From an uncultured Clostridia bacterium (lineage in GTDB: Bacteria > Bacillota > Clostridia > TANB77 > CAG-508), in assembly GCA_944389225.1 (NCBI GenBank), contig CALXLP010000006.1:1-56818 (forward strand): a stretch of DNA of 56,818 nucleotides. Reading direction: 5' to 3'. Below the pieces are notes generated by a model. That model saw only the letters and a list, made by a program, of their open reading frames with translations, ran no database searches and was not told the DNA's origin. Position numbers and translations under genes: made by a program. Below, in pieces: positions 43,325 through 51,911 of the stretch. The number at the start of each line of letters is the position of its first letter. Positions within the stretch are counted from its first letter, which is position 1.

Positions 43325-43353
43325 TTTACAAATTTATGTAAATCTGATATAAT
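43325..43353 (+). promoter_or_regulatory. Promoter of the orphan gene at 43454
   Basis: TTTACA (43325-43330), a 17-nt spacer and TATAAT (43348-43353). A leader of about 90 nt follows with two short hairpins, AGCAAAATTGCT and ATCACCTCTTTTGGTGAT. Confidence 0.55.
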
Positions 43354-43453
43354 ATTGAAGGATTAAGCAAAATTGCTTGATGCAGAAAATCCATCACCTC
43401 TTTTGGTGATTTCAATATAGATGTAACATTTAAAAAACACAGGGAGAAAAAAA

Positions 43454-43861
43454 ATGGAAAAAAAAAGAGAAAAAATTTCTTTAGACACTTTTTGTAAGGT
43501 AGTAGGTGCCATTGTAATAATCATTGGTATCTTATCAGTAGTAATAGTGATTGCCGAGCTCTTCGCCCCTCCGGCTACAAGAGTACGGGATTCAGCATTT
43601 ATAGAGGAAACTCTTGAAATGGCTGATGACAATACCCATTCAGAGGAAAAGGCCATGCTTGCTGATTTTGTTAAAAATCAGTATGATTGTGCCCCAGAAA
43701 AAGTGGTGTTTTATGTCCATGCACCACATGATGCAATGGACTTTGATGTCGAAATCTATTATAAAGATTCCGGCACATGGTTCCATTGCTTAGTAAATGG
43801 GTCATCGCCAAAATTCTCTAAGGAGCTGTACAATCGGCTTTCCTACTTAGCAACTCAGTAA
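43454..43861 (+). CDS. Orphan single-span membrane protein, unknown, higher-GC gene
   Basis: 135 aa. A basic N-terminus is followed by one hydrophobic helix (about 14-36, VVGAIVIIIGILSVVIVIAEL) given here only in part: VVGAIVIIIGILSVVIV. The C-terminal 95 residues are soluble and probably outside (C-type anchored protein), with YKDSGTWFHCLVNG near the end. Composition is richer in G+C than the surroundings, with codons like GAG, GGC and CTG. It has its own promoter, a leader with hairpins, an AGGGAG site and a strong terminator. No family is recognised. Confidence 0.6.
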   Translation: MEKKREKISLDTFCKVVGAIVIIIGILSVVIVIAELFAPPATRVRDSAFIEETLEMADDNTHSEEKAMLADFVKNQYDCAPEKVVFYVHAPHDAMDFDVEIYYKDSGTWFHCLVNGSSPKFSKELYNRLSYLATQ

Positions 43862-43865
43862 ACTC

Positions 43866-43906
43866 ATCCCATCTCCAACTGCAATGCAGAAGGAGATGGG
43901 TTTTTC
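43866..43906 (+). terminator. Terminator of the orphan gene at 43454
   Basis: CCCATCTCC pairs with GGAGATGGG, followed by TTTTT. Confidence 0.8.
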
Positions 43907-43973
43907 CTATTATATGAAAGATTTAACTTTTATCTCAGTGACATATAAAATTTTTCGTATACAACAACTATTA

Positions 43974-44024
43974 AAAAATGAATCTAACTTATTAACCATT
44001 TCTCTAATAAGTTAGATTCATTTT
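43974..44024. terminator. Terminator downstream of cysS
   Basis: AAATGAATCTAACTTATT pairs with AATAAGTTAGATTCATTT. It ends the leftward cysS transcript just past its stop. Confidence 0.7.
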
Positions 44025-44030
44025 CCTTAC

Positions 44031-45428
44031 TTAAAGTTCACTAATTTCCATTCCGTCTTTTGTATCTTTTACTTCATATCCTTTTTCCTTGATTAAATCT
44101 CTTAATCTATCTGACTCTGCCCAATTTTTTTCTTGTCTTGCCTGTTTTCTTTCTTCTACAAGTTGTAAGACATCTTCTGGAATTTCTATTTCCTTATTTG
44201 TTTCTTCTTTATCAATGTTAATTCCTAATACTGTGTCAAATTTTAATAATAATTCTGCAATCTCTGGTGCTTTTTTAGGATATTTGATTACTTCCCATAC
44301 AAAACTCATAGCCAAAGGCATATTCATATCATCATTAATGGCTTTATGGAATTCATTTTCTAATCTTTCTAATTCTTTTTTATCTTCTTCAGTTAAAGTA
44401 TCTGTTCCATTTTTATTTGCTTGATAACCATTTCTTAATCTTTCTAATGATTTTGAAGATGCTTCTATTCCTTCCCATGTAAAGTTTAATTTATTTCTAT
44501 AACTAGATGTATAGCATAATAATTTATATACCAATGGGTCATATCCTTTTTCTTTAATATCTTTTAATAAATAAACATTTCCTAAGCTTTTTGACATTTT
44601 TCCACCATTGATTAATAAATATTCTCCATGTATCCAATAGTTAGCTGGTATTTTTCCACATACACCTTTACTTTGTGCAATTTCATTTTCATGATGTGTC
44701 GGTATTAAATCAATTCCTCCTGTATGAATATCAAATTGTTCTCCTAAATGTTTTCTTGACATAGCAGAACATTCAATATGCCATCCTGGATAACTTGGTC
44801 CCCATGGGCTATCCCATTTCATCAAGTGATTTTCTGGAGCCTTTATCCATAATGCAAAATCATATGGATTTTTCTTTTCAGGATCCACATCTACTCTTGC
44901 TCCTGCTTTTTGCTCTTCTACATTTACATTGGATAAAACTGGATATTTGTCTAATTTTGAAACATCAAAATAGATAGCAGTTGATGTTTCATATGCATAT
45001 CCTTTTTCTACAAGTTCTTCCACATATTCTAGCATTTCTGGAATATAATCTGTTGCTTTACAAATAATTTCAGGTATTTCAATATTTAAATCTTTTAAGT
45101 CGTCAAAAAATAACTTGGTATAATGTTCCGCTATTTCTAATGGCGTTTTATGTTCTTCTCTAGCTGATTTAATCATCTTGTCTTCTCCTTCATCTCCATC
45201 AGAAACCAAATGTCCTACATCTGTTATATTCATAACATGCTTAATTTTATATCCATTATATTTTAACATTCTTCTTAAAACATCTTGAAATATATTTGTC
45301 CTCATATTTCCAATTGTTGCATCTTTATATACAGTTGGTCCACATGAATATATTCTTACTTCCTTTTCATTGATTGGTTTAAATAAGTCTTTTTCTTTTG
45401 TTAAAGTATTATATAGATATATATCCAT
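44031..45428 (-). CDS. cysS: Cysteinyl-tRNA synthetase
   Basis: 465 aa, full length. It charges tRNA-Cys. The zinc ligand C29 (SCGPTVYKDATIGN), the KMSKS loop (GGKMSKSLGN) and the zinc segment WHIECSAMS with HHENE are present. The class I HIGH-like motif, normally H-I-G-N in CysRS, reads T-I-G-N (residues 38-41) here. The ACA codon is clear. No T-box leader fits the 120-base gap upstream. The start is preceded by AAAGGGAT. Confidence 0.95.
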   Translation of the reverse strand: MDIYLYNTLTKEKDLFKPINEKEVRIYSCGPTVYKDATIGNMRTNIFQDVLRRMLKYNGYKIKHVMNITDVGHLVSDGDEGEDKMIKSAREEHKTPLEIAEHYTKLFFDDLKDLNIEIPEIICKATDYIPEMLEYVEELVEKGYAYETSTAIYFDVSKLDKYPVLSNVNVEEQKAGARVDVDPEKKNPYDFALWIKAPENHLMKWDSPWGPSYPGWHIECSAMSRKHLGEQFDIHTGGIDLIPTHHENEIAQSKGVCGKIPANYWIHGEYLLINGGKMSKSLGNVYLLKDIKEKGYDPLVYKLLCYTSSYRNKLNFTWEGIEASSKSLERLRNGYQANKNGTDTLTEEDKKELERLENEFHKAINDDMNMPLAMSFVWEVIKYPKKAPEIAELLLKFDTVLGINIDKEETNKEIEIPEDVLQLVEERKQARQEKNWAESDRLRDLIKEKGYEVKDTKDGMEISEL

Positions 45429-45498
45429 TATTTCATCATCCCTTTCTTGTAGAATATGTATTATCTAAATTCAAATTTATCATTATGTATTTTGTTTT

Positions 45499-45533
45499 AA
45501 ATTGAGATGTGAAAAAATTCACATCTCAATTTT
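45499..45533. terminator. Terminator downstream of the PBP gene
   Basis: AAATTGAGATGTGAA pairs with TTCACATCTCAATTT with a 4-nt loop, about 20 nt after the PBP stop. Confidence 0.65.
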
Positions 45534-45550
45534 ATCTTTGTGCTTTCTAA

Positions 45551-48202
45551 TTACTCCACTACGTTTTCTGTTGGTGGTACTGTATTTCCTCCATCTCCTG
45601 TATCACCGCCATCACTTGGAGGGTTTCCTCCTCCACTTGGTGGGTCTATTGTGTTTCCTGTTCCGCTTGATGTATTTCCACCACCTGTTGAGTTTGTTGT
45701 ATTTGTCGTATTTGTAGTTGGTTCCGTTGGTTTAGGTTCTTCTTCTTTTGGTTCTGTATGTAATGTACAGGTTCCATTAATTCTAGTTCCTGATGAACTT
45801 GATCCATTAACTGGTGTCCATAATCCCAATTGTTCTTTTGGTAAAACTGCACCATAATAATTTTGTCTAACTTCACAGTATTGTGAACAATATTCTGTTG
45901 CTACTAAACCTGATTCAGAACAAATTGTTTGACTTCCATGTCCTTCACATTGTTCTGGTAGATTGTCTTGTGTAAAGATTTCTGTATATGTATTTGTACA
46001 TCCTGTTGTTGCTAGACAACCTGTTGTTCTACATACAGTTTCTTCCACAATTCCACTTGGTCTTGTAAACGTTGCATTTGCTAAATCTTTATGAATTGCT
46101 GTCATTACACTATCCCAAATAACACCTGCTGGGTTATTTCCTGAATAAACAACTGTTTCTGGTTGGTCATATCCATACCAACATGCTGCTGCATAATATG
46201 GTGTAAATCCACAAAGCCATCTATCATAATCATCATCTGTTGTTCCTGTTTTGGCTGCTACGTCCATTCCACTAATTGCACAATAAGTCGCTGTACCAAC
46301 AGAAGATTTAACGGTTTCTTGTAAAATAGACTTAACAATATAGGCATTTTGTTCTGATATCACTCTAGTTTGTTCTTGCTTTGGTGTTAATACTGTATTA
46401 CCACTAGAATCAACTACTTTTGTATAGAATGTTGGCGTAATATATACACCATCATTTGCAATAGATGCATACGCTCCTGCCATTTCTAGTGGTGTTGCAC
46501 CATTGGTTGTTCCTCCTAAAGCTAAAGATAAATCCGCATCTTCATCTGCATTAATATGACTAAGTCCCATTTTATTTAAATACTCTATAGATTTACTTGG
46601 TGATAATTCTCTCATAATTTTTACTGCTGGAACATTTAAAGATTTAGCAATAAAATATCTGATATTTACTGACTCATTACTATATTTTCCATTTTGATTT
46701 TTTGGAATATATTTTCCTCCGAAATCTGTTTCTTGATCCATATACGCTGTTGCTGCTGTTATAACTTTTTCTTGTAATCCTGGTGCAATAACAGCTATTG
46801 GTTTAATAGAAGATCCTGTTTGTCTAACACTTTGTGTTGCTCTATTTAATCCTCTACTTTCTGTTTTTTCTCCTAAGCCTCCAACTGTTCCTACTACATT
46901 TCCAGTTTTATAGTCAATCACTACCATTGCTGCTTGAGAATGATCATTTAATTTTGCTCCAGTTTCTTTATTGGTAGCTCTTCCTGCAACAATATATCTA
47001 TCTTTTGCAAATTCTTCTTCCATTTGTGTTTGAATATTGGTATCTACTGTTGAATAAATGGTAAGTCCACTACTATATACATAGTTTTCTGCTAACTGTT
47101 GAGACCATCCTTTTTCTTCCATAACTTGATCAATGACTTGATCTAATACAGCTTCTGTATGATATGAATATGAAGATGTGGTTGCAATTGCTCCTTTTTG
47201 GAAGTTCAATCCTGCATCTACTTCTGCAATTGCTGCATCATATTCTTCTTGACTATTAATATATCCTAATTCATTCATTTTATTTAAAGCTACTTTTGTT
47301 TGATTTTTAATTAATTCTGTATTATCCTTTGTTTCATCAAATGGATTATATCTACTTGGAGAACTATTAATTCCTGCCATATATGCACATTCTGCTAATG
47401 TTAAATCTTTTGCACTTTTATTGAAATAATATTCTGCACCTAATTCAACGCCATGTAAATTTCCTTCTCCACCAACATATAATATGTTTAAATATAGCTC
47501 TAAAATTTGATCTTTAGATATCATTCTTTCTACCTGATATGCTTTTGCCCATTCTCTTACTTTTCTCATAATACCTGCTATACCAGATCTTTCATCATCT
47601 TGTGTTAAATTTTTTACCAATTGTTGTGTAATGGTACTTCCTCCATAAGAACTATTTCCTAATAAAGTTTGTAATATAGCTCCTGCTGTTCTTTTTAAAT
47701 CCACACCATTATGTTGATAAAATCTTTCATCTTCCATGGCCACATACGCTTTTGGCAAATAATCTGCCATATCTTCCAATGAAATAATTTTTCTTTTTTC
47801 ATCTCCACTTAGTTCAGCAACAACTGCTCCATTTTGATCTACGATAACAGAGTTCGCTGCACCAATGGTTAATTCTTCCTTGGTAATTTCAAAGTCATCA
47901 CCAAACAGTCCAAAAAATACACCAGCTACAACACCTGCTCCAATGACACATAATAATAAGAATATTAATATAAAGATTCTAATTGCCATCATTAATTTTG
48001 GATGTCTTGCTGAAAATTTTCCTTCTTTATTTTTTGATTTTTTTCCTTTACCTTTTCTATTGGTATTTTGTGTTGGTACTCTTTTGGTTGCTCTCATATC
48101 TCTTTTGTTTGTTGTATTGGGTCTTCTTCTTTTTTTTGCACTTCTCATATTATATTTTCTCGTTTTATCTTCATCACTACTTCTTCTATTACTACTTGGC
48201 AT
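45551..48202 (-). CDS. Class A penicillin-binding protein (PBP1A-type)
   Basis: 883 aa. A bifunctional peptidoglycan glycosyltransferase and transpeptidase. A very basic cytoplasmic N-terminus (1-65) precedes one membrane helix (about 72-99). GT51 motifs: E157 in AMEDERFYQH and GGSTITQQ (187-194). Transpeptidase: S464-x2-K467 (TGSSIKP), S521-L-N523 and K651-T-G (AAKTGTTDDD). A cysteine-rich piece (about 735-800) and a Thr/Gly/Pro-rich tail follow. The ATG has GGAGGTAAACAT ahead. Confidence 0.95.
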   Translation of the reverse strand: MPSSNRRSSDEDKTRKYNMRSAKKRRRPNTTNKRDMRATKRVPTQNTNRKGKGKKSKNKEGKFSARHPKLMMAIRIFILIFLLLCVIGAGVVAGVFFGLFGDDFEITKEELTIGAANSVIVDQNGAVVAELSGDEKRKIISLEDMADYLPKAYVAMEDERFYQHNGVDLKRTAGAILQTLLGNSSYGGSTITQQLVKNLTQDDERSGIAGIMRKVREWAKAYQVERMISKDQILELYLNILYVGGEGNLHGVELGAEYYFNKSAKDLTLAECAYMAGINSSPSRYNPFDETKDNTELIKNQTKVALNKMNELGYINSQEEYDAAIAEVDAGLNFQKGAIATTSSYSYHTEAVLDQVIDQVMEEKGWSQQLAENYVYSSGLTIYSTVDTNIQTQMEEEFAKDRYIVAGRATNKETGAKLNDHSQAAMVVIDYKTGNVVGTVGGLGEKTESRGLNRATQSVRQTGSSIKPIAVIAPGLQEKVITAATAYMDQETDFGGKYIPKNQNGKYSNESVNIRYFIAKSLNVPAVKIMRELSPSKSIEYLNKMGLSHINADEDADLSLALGGTTNGATPLEMAGAYASIANDGVYITPTFYTKVVDSSGNTVLTPKQEQTRVISEQNAYIVKSILQETVKSSVGTATYCAISGMDVAAKTGTTDDDYDRWLCGFTPYYAAACWYGYDQPETVVYSGNNPAGVIWDSVMTAIHKDLANATFTRPSGIVEETVCRTTGCLATTGCTNTYTEIFTQDNLPEQCEGHGSQTICSESGLVATEYCSQYCEVRQNYYGAVLPKEQLGLWTPVNGSSSSGTRINGTCTLHTEPKEEEPKPTEPTTNTTNTTNSTGGGNTSSGTGNTIDPPSGGGNPPSDGGDTGDGGNTVPPTENVVE

Positions 48203-48408
48203 ATGTTTACCTCCTTGCCAGTTTGTACAAATTTCGTTTTATATTTTTGTTTTCATTACTTATTTAAGTTATAGAAAATCGATATCTACATTATATTATA
48301 TTTTATAAAAAAAGGAAAGTATTTGCTAAAATTTTTAAGATTTTCACAAATGTCTCATAATTTCTTCAAATTATGAATATAAAATATGTTATTTTCAATA
48401 TATAAAGA

Positions 48409-49239
48409 TTATATTTTTGTTTTTATTCCTTTTAAATATTGAATAGTTACATTGTCTCTTTTTATCCTTCTCAAAGTTTCTTCTATTGGCTGATTTTTAT
48501 ATTGTGTTGCTTCATAAACATCTTTTGCTTCAAACTGTTCTAAATGTGGATTTGTTTTCCAATCAATCTCATAATCATTAATATTTAATCCATTAAATCT
48601 TTTATTTTTTATCTTCACATTCCCTTTAAAGTTAATAATTGTGGCTGTACTATTGATTGTATATCGATTTATCAGTTCTGTCGGGAAATCTAAATTTAAT
48701 ATAATATTCGTTTTTGATAAAATTTTTCTTTTGTTATTTCCTACATTAATAAAAATTCCTTGTTCTTCTGAAATTTTTTCTTCGATATTTTTAAAACGAT
48801 CAATATGATTGGTAACAATTTTCACATATTTATATTTCATAACTAATTTTTCAATTGCATAAATTGCTAATTCTGAAATGTCATTTACTAAAACTCCGAT
48901 TTTTATTTCCTCTTCTTTTATTTTTAACTTTTTTATGACATATTCTAAAACATCAAATAATAGCATTTGAAACAGCCATCTTCCATTGACAATTTCGTAG
49001 TTATATGAATATAAATAATTAACATAGTTTTCTTGTTGTTTTACTTGTTTGCTTAGTACCAACTTCTTACTATTGGTTTTATCCAAAATAGTCTTTGTTT
49101 TGATAGCTAATTTATATGCTGTTTTTTCGTCTAAACTTGTCTTCGTAATTGGTAACATAATCATATCATTTTCTAATTTTACAATATGTAACCATTCTGC
49201 AATTTTACTAGGCTTGTCAGTTTCTTTTATATAATACAT
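48409..49239 (-). CDS. Unknown protein, possible Rossmann-type fold
   Basis: 276 aa, no signal or membrane segment. Several buried strand-like stretches appear in regular spacing (IGVLVNDISELAIYAIEKL, VKIVTNHIDRF, GIFINVGN, NIILNLDFP), suggesting an alpha/beta nucleotide-binding domain in the middle. No catalytic motif is recognised. The start is supported by GAGGTGATTTT. It stands between pbp and truB, with gene-free gaps of about 200 bases on both sides. Confidence 0.55.
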   Translation of the reverse strand: MYYIKETDKPSKIAEWLHIVKLENDMIMLPITKTSLDEKTAYKLAIKTKTILDKTNSKKLVLSKQVKQQENYVNYLYSYNYEIVNGRWLFQMLLFDVLEYVIKKLKIKEEEIKIGVLVNDISELAIYAIEKLVMKYKYVKIVTNHIDRFKNIEEKISEEQGIFINVGNNKRKILSKTNIILNLDFPTELINRYTINSTATIINFKGNVKIKNKRFNGLNINDYEIDWKTNPHLEQFEAKDVYEATQYKNQPIEETLRRIKRDNVTIQYLKGIKTKI

Positions 49240-49344
49240 AAAATCACCTCATATACTTTTCTCTTTTTAAGTATATTAAGGTGATTTTGTTTATAGAACA
49301 ATAGTGGGCTTTTTTGAACATTTTATCTGTTTATAACCTTTTAA

Positions 49345-49416
49345 AGTCCGCGTCATTGTTCGGCGCCAAATTTTACATTAGTAAAATTTGTGTGCAATCG
49401 TTAGAGCGAATCGACA
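49345..49416. other. GC-richer structured intergenic stretch
   Basis: It contains GGCGCC, an AAATTTTACATTAGTAAAATTT hairpin cut as AAATTTTAC / GTAAAATTT, and CGATTCGCTCTAACGATTG on the minus strand. No coding frame. It is notably richer in G+C than its flanks. It may be a structured RNA, a repeat or a decayed element; I cannot assign it. Confidence 0.35.
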
Positions 49417-49456
49417 TTCTTGTATAGGAAAAACTCGAGTTTTTCCTATGCAAGAA
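49417..49456 (-). terminator. Perfect-stem hairpin after truB (relative of the dispersed element)
   Basis: TTCTTGTATAGGAAAAA pairs with TTTTTCCTATGCAAGAA (one mismatch) around CTCGAG. The last truB codons run into its right arm. It resembles the TTGTATAGGAAAAA end of the elements at 3571 and 13371. Confidence 0.6.
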
Positions 49457-50306
49457 CAATGTCTCTTTTCAATAGTTTATCTTTTACCACACCAATTCCT
49501 ATAAATTGTTGATTACTATATATTTTATAAATTCCATCTTTTAAATTAAAACTTAGTTTTACACCATTTAAGAATAGTTGTAATTTCTTTTCATTTAAGT
49601 CTATATTTTTTAAATCTTTAAATAAATTTTCAACTGTTATAATATGTTCTTCGACATTTTCTTCATTTAAATCTTCTAGTGGAATAGATTGATCAATAGT
49701 AAAAGTTCCTACTCTTGTTCTTTGTAATTCTTTCATATATCCTATTGTTCCCATTTTTTCTGCAATATCTTCACATAGACTTCTAATATATGTTCCTTTT
49801 GAGCAACTCACTTCAAATTGAAATTCAAGATTTGCTTTATCTATTTTTAATAATTGTATATCATATATCGTTATTTTTCTTGGCTGAATTTCTACTTGTT
49901 GTCCTTTTCTTGCATATTCATATAGCTTTTTTCCATTTACTTTAATAGCAGAATAGATAGGTGGTATTTGTTCTTGTTCTCCTAGAAAACTTTCTAAAAC
50001 TATTTTTACATTGTTTTCATCTAAAATTTTCTCATCTACAACCTCTTGTTGTAAAATATCGCCTTCTTCATCTCCTGTACTTTTCTTTATTCCTAGTTTT
50101 AAAACCACTGTATATGTTTTATCATGATTCATTAAATACTTAGAACACAATGTTCCTTTTCCAATCAACAATGGTAATACTCCTATTGCTAATGGATCTA
50201 ATGTTCCAGTATGTCCTACTTTTTCTCCTGTTATTTTTTTTACTTTTGCTACAATATCATGTGATGTATATCCTTTTGATTTATTAATAATTACTATTCC
50301 ATTCAT
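49446..50306 (-). CDS. truB: tRNA pseudouridine-55 synthase
   Basis: 286 aa. It isomerises U55 in the tRNA T-loop. The catalytic Asp37 lies in GHTGTLDPLAIGVLPL, and the C-terminal region has CSKGTYIRSLCEDIAEKMG. The N-terminus MNGIVIINKSKGYTSHD is typical. It starts about 105 bases after nrnA, past the terminator-like hairpin at 50380-50412, so it may have its own promoter. The stop overlaps the hairpin at 49417-49456. Confidence 0.95.
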   Translation of the reverse strand: MNGIVIINKSKGYTSHDIVAKVKKITGEKVGHTGTLDPLAIGVLPLLIGKGTLCSKYLMNHDKTYTVVLKLGIKKSTGDEEGDILQQEVVDEKILDENNVKIVLESFLGEQEQIPPIYSAIKVNGKKLYEYARKGQQVEIQPRKITIYDIQLLKIDKANLEFQFEVSCSKGTYIRSLCEDIAEKMGTIGYMKELQRTRVGTFTIDQSIPLEDLNEENVEEHIITVENLFKDLKNIDLNEKKLQLFLNGVKLSFNLKDGIYKIYSNQQFIGIGVVKDKLLKRDIVLA

Positions 50307-50379
50307 ATTTGACCTCTTTTTACATAGTTAACTCTTTATTTATGATATGCTTTAAAGTTCACTTTTTCATTATATATGC

Positions 50380-50412
50380 AAAAAGAAGATAAGTCAAACC
50401 TATCCTCTTCTT
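50380..50412 (-). terminator. Terminator-like hairpin between nrnA and truB
   Basis: AAGAAGAGGATA pairs with TATCTTCTT on the minus strand (G-T and one bulge), then TTTTT. It directly follows the nrnA stop. Confidence 0.5.
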
Positions 50413-51364
50413 AGATTACCTTTTTTATTTCTTTTACTAACTTTTCTTTTACTTGTTCAACAGTTCCTGCTACAGTTGCACCTGCTGCTCTTGGGTGTCC
50501 TCCACCTCCGAAAATATAGCAAATATCAGAAACATTAATATTTGAACCATTTCCTGTTCTCATAGAAACTTTATATACATTTTCTTCTTTTTCACGTATA
50601 AATACAGAAACCTTAACCCCTTCTATGCTTCTTGCATTTTCAACAATTCCTTCATGGTCTCCTGGCTCTGCATGTACATCTTCCTCATCTTGTTTATTAA
50701 TATATGTAAATGCAATTTTGTCATCTTCTAAAAGTTCTAATCGATTCATTGCTCTTCTTAATAATTCAAAGTTAGATTTTCTTCTAGTTTCTAATACTCT
50801 TTGATAAATATCAGATATGTTTACACCTTTTCTTAGTAATTCTGCTGTAAATTCAAATGTTTCTGCTGTAACGCTAGAATATTTAAATCCACCTGTATCT
50901 GTAATAATTCCTGTCACAATACAACTTCCAATTTCTGCATCAATGTTAATATCAAAATATTCAAACATACCTGCTAAAATTTCACAACAAGCAGGAGATA
51001 CTGGATTTACAAAATTCAAATCCCCATACATCATATTAGAACTATGATGATCAATGACAATTGTTTTTTTCGCTTTTTCAAAATATTCTCTTCCAACTAG
51101 TCTTTTTAAATCTGCACAATCCAATGAAATTGCTAAATCATATGTTTCTACATCTGAAGTTGTTTTTACATCATTGGCTCCTGGTAAAAAATCAAATGTT
51201 CTTGGAAATTCTCTTACAATCACATCTACTTTTTTTCCCATTTGCTTTAAAGCCAAATTCATGGATAGCACACTTCCAATAGCATCTCCATCTGGTGATT
51301 CATGTGCCATTACCACAATGTTTTCTGCTTGTTTCATTTCTACTAAAATATCATCTAATGTCAT
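50411..51364 (-). CDS. nrnA: DHH-family phosphoesterase NrnA
   Basis: 317 aa. NrnA hydrolyses nano-RNA (2-5 nt) and, in Bacillus, pAp. Motifs: MAHESPDGDAIGSV, ISLDCADLKRL, the DHH core VIDHHSSNMMYGD, and the DHHA1 domain with FGGGGHPRAAGATV. It follows rbfA, as in many Firmicutes ribosome operons. The gap from rbfA holds two hairpins (51391-51445, 51465-51481). Confidence 0.92.
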   Translation of the reverse strand: MTLDDILVEMKQAENIVVMAHESPDGDAIGSVLSMNLALKQMGKKVDVIVREFPRTFDFLPGANDVKTTSDVETYDLAISLDCADLKRLVGREYFEKAKKTIVIDHHSSNMMYGDLNFVNPVSPACCEILAGMFEYFDINIDAEIGSCIVTGIITDTGGFKYSSVTAETFEFTAELLRKGVNISDIYQRVLETRRKSNFELLRRAMNRLELLEDDKIAFTYINKQDEEDVHAEPGDHEGIVENARSIEGVKVSVFIREKEENVYKVSMRTGNGSNINVSDICYIFGGGGHPRAAGATVAGTVEQVKEKLVKEIKKVI

Positions 51365-51390
51365 TTTTTTATTCCCTTTCTTCTAATGAC

Positions 51391-51481
51391 AGGGGACACA
51401 CCTTACCCTTTTGGTCATTTCCACTTTAGCTAAGGAATGTCCCCTCCCCTCATAATTTACTGTTAGCCTTTGCTAAAGGCT
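51391..51481. repeat. Hairpins in the rbfA-nrnA gap
   Basis: AGGGGACA pairs with TGTCCCCT across 51391-51445, and AGCCTT pairs with AAGGCT at 51465-51481. The first is loosely like the GGGACA parts of the dispersed repeat. No T-run follows on the minus strand. Confidence 0.4.
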
Positions 51482-51491
51482 CCCTCTCTTT

Positions 51492-51860
51492 TTACTCTTG
51501 CTCTTCTTTTTTAGGCATGATTTCTTTTAGAATAGAATCAATTTTTGCTCCATATTCAATAGAATCATCTAATTCAAAGATTAATTCTGGTGTATTTCTT
51601 AAATTTACTCTTTTTGCTAATTCACTTCTAATATATCCTGATGATTTTTTTAGTCCTGCCAATGTATCTTTTATATTTTTTGAATTTAAAATACTAACAT
51701 ACACTTTGGCAAATTTCAAGTCATTGGTTACTTTTACTTTTGTAACACTAATCATTCCTGTTACATTTGGATTTTTTAATTCATATCCAATAATTTGACT
51801 AAGTTCTTTTTTATATTCTTCATCAATTCTCCCTAATCTTGGGTTGTTTTTTCCTTGCAT
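51492..51860 (-). CDS. rbfA: Ribosome-binding factor A
   Basis: 122 aa. A 30S maturation factor, with a KH-like fold. Motifs seen are RLGRIDEEYKKELSQII, VTKVKVTNDLKFAKVYVSIL and the C-terminal RNTPELIFELDDSIEYG. It lies 51 bases after infB in the same operon. Confidence 0.95.
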   Translation of the reverse strand: MQGKNNPRLGRIDEEYKKELSQIIGYELKNPNVTGMISVTKVKVTNDLKFAKVYVSILNSKNIKDTLAGLKKSSGYIRSELAKRVNLRNTPELIFELDDSIEYGAKIDSILKEIMPKKEEQE

Positions 51861-51911
51861 ATATACTCTCCTTTGTTTTAGAAAAAAGGGATTTTCTCCC
51901 TTCTTCCCAAA

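Noticed and set aside
45429-45550. T-box leader before cysS
   Set aside because: The gap is too short and has no T-box core; it holds only the PBP terminator.
45540-45857. Pro/Gly-rich plus-strand frame opposite the PBP tail
   Set aside because: It is the reverse reading of the repetitive Thr/Gly/Pro tail of the PBP gene; no start signal.
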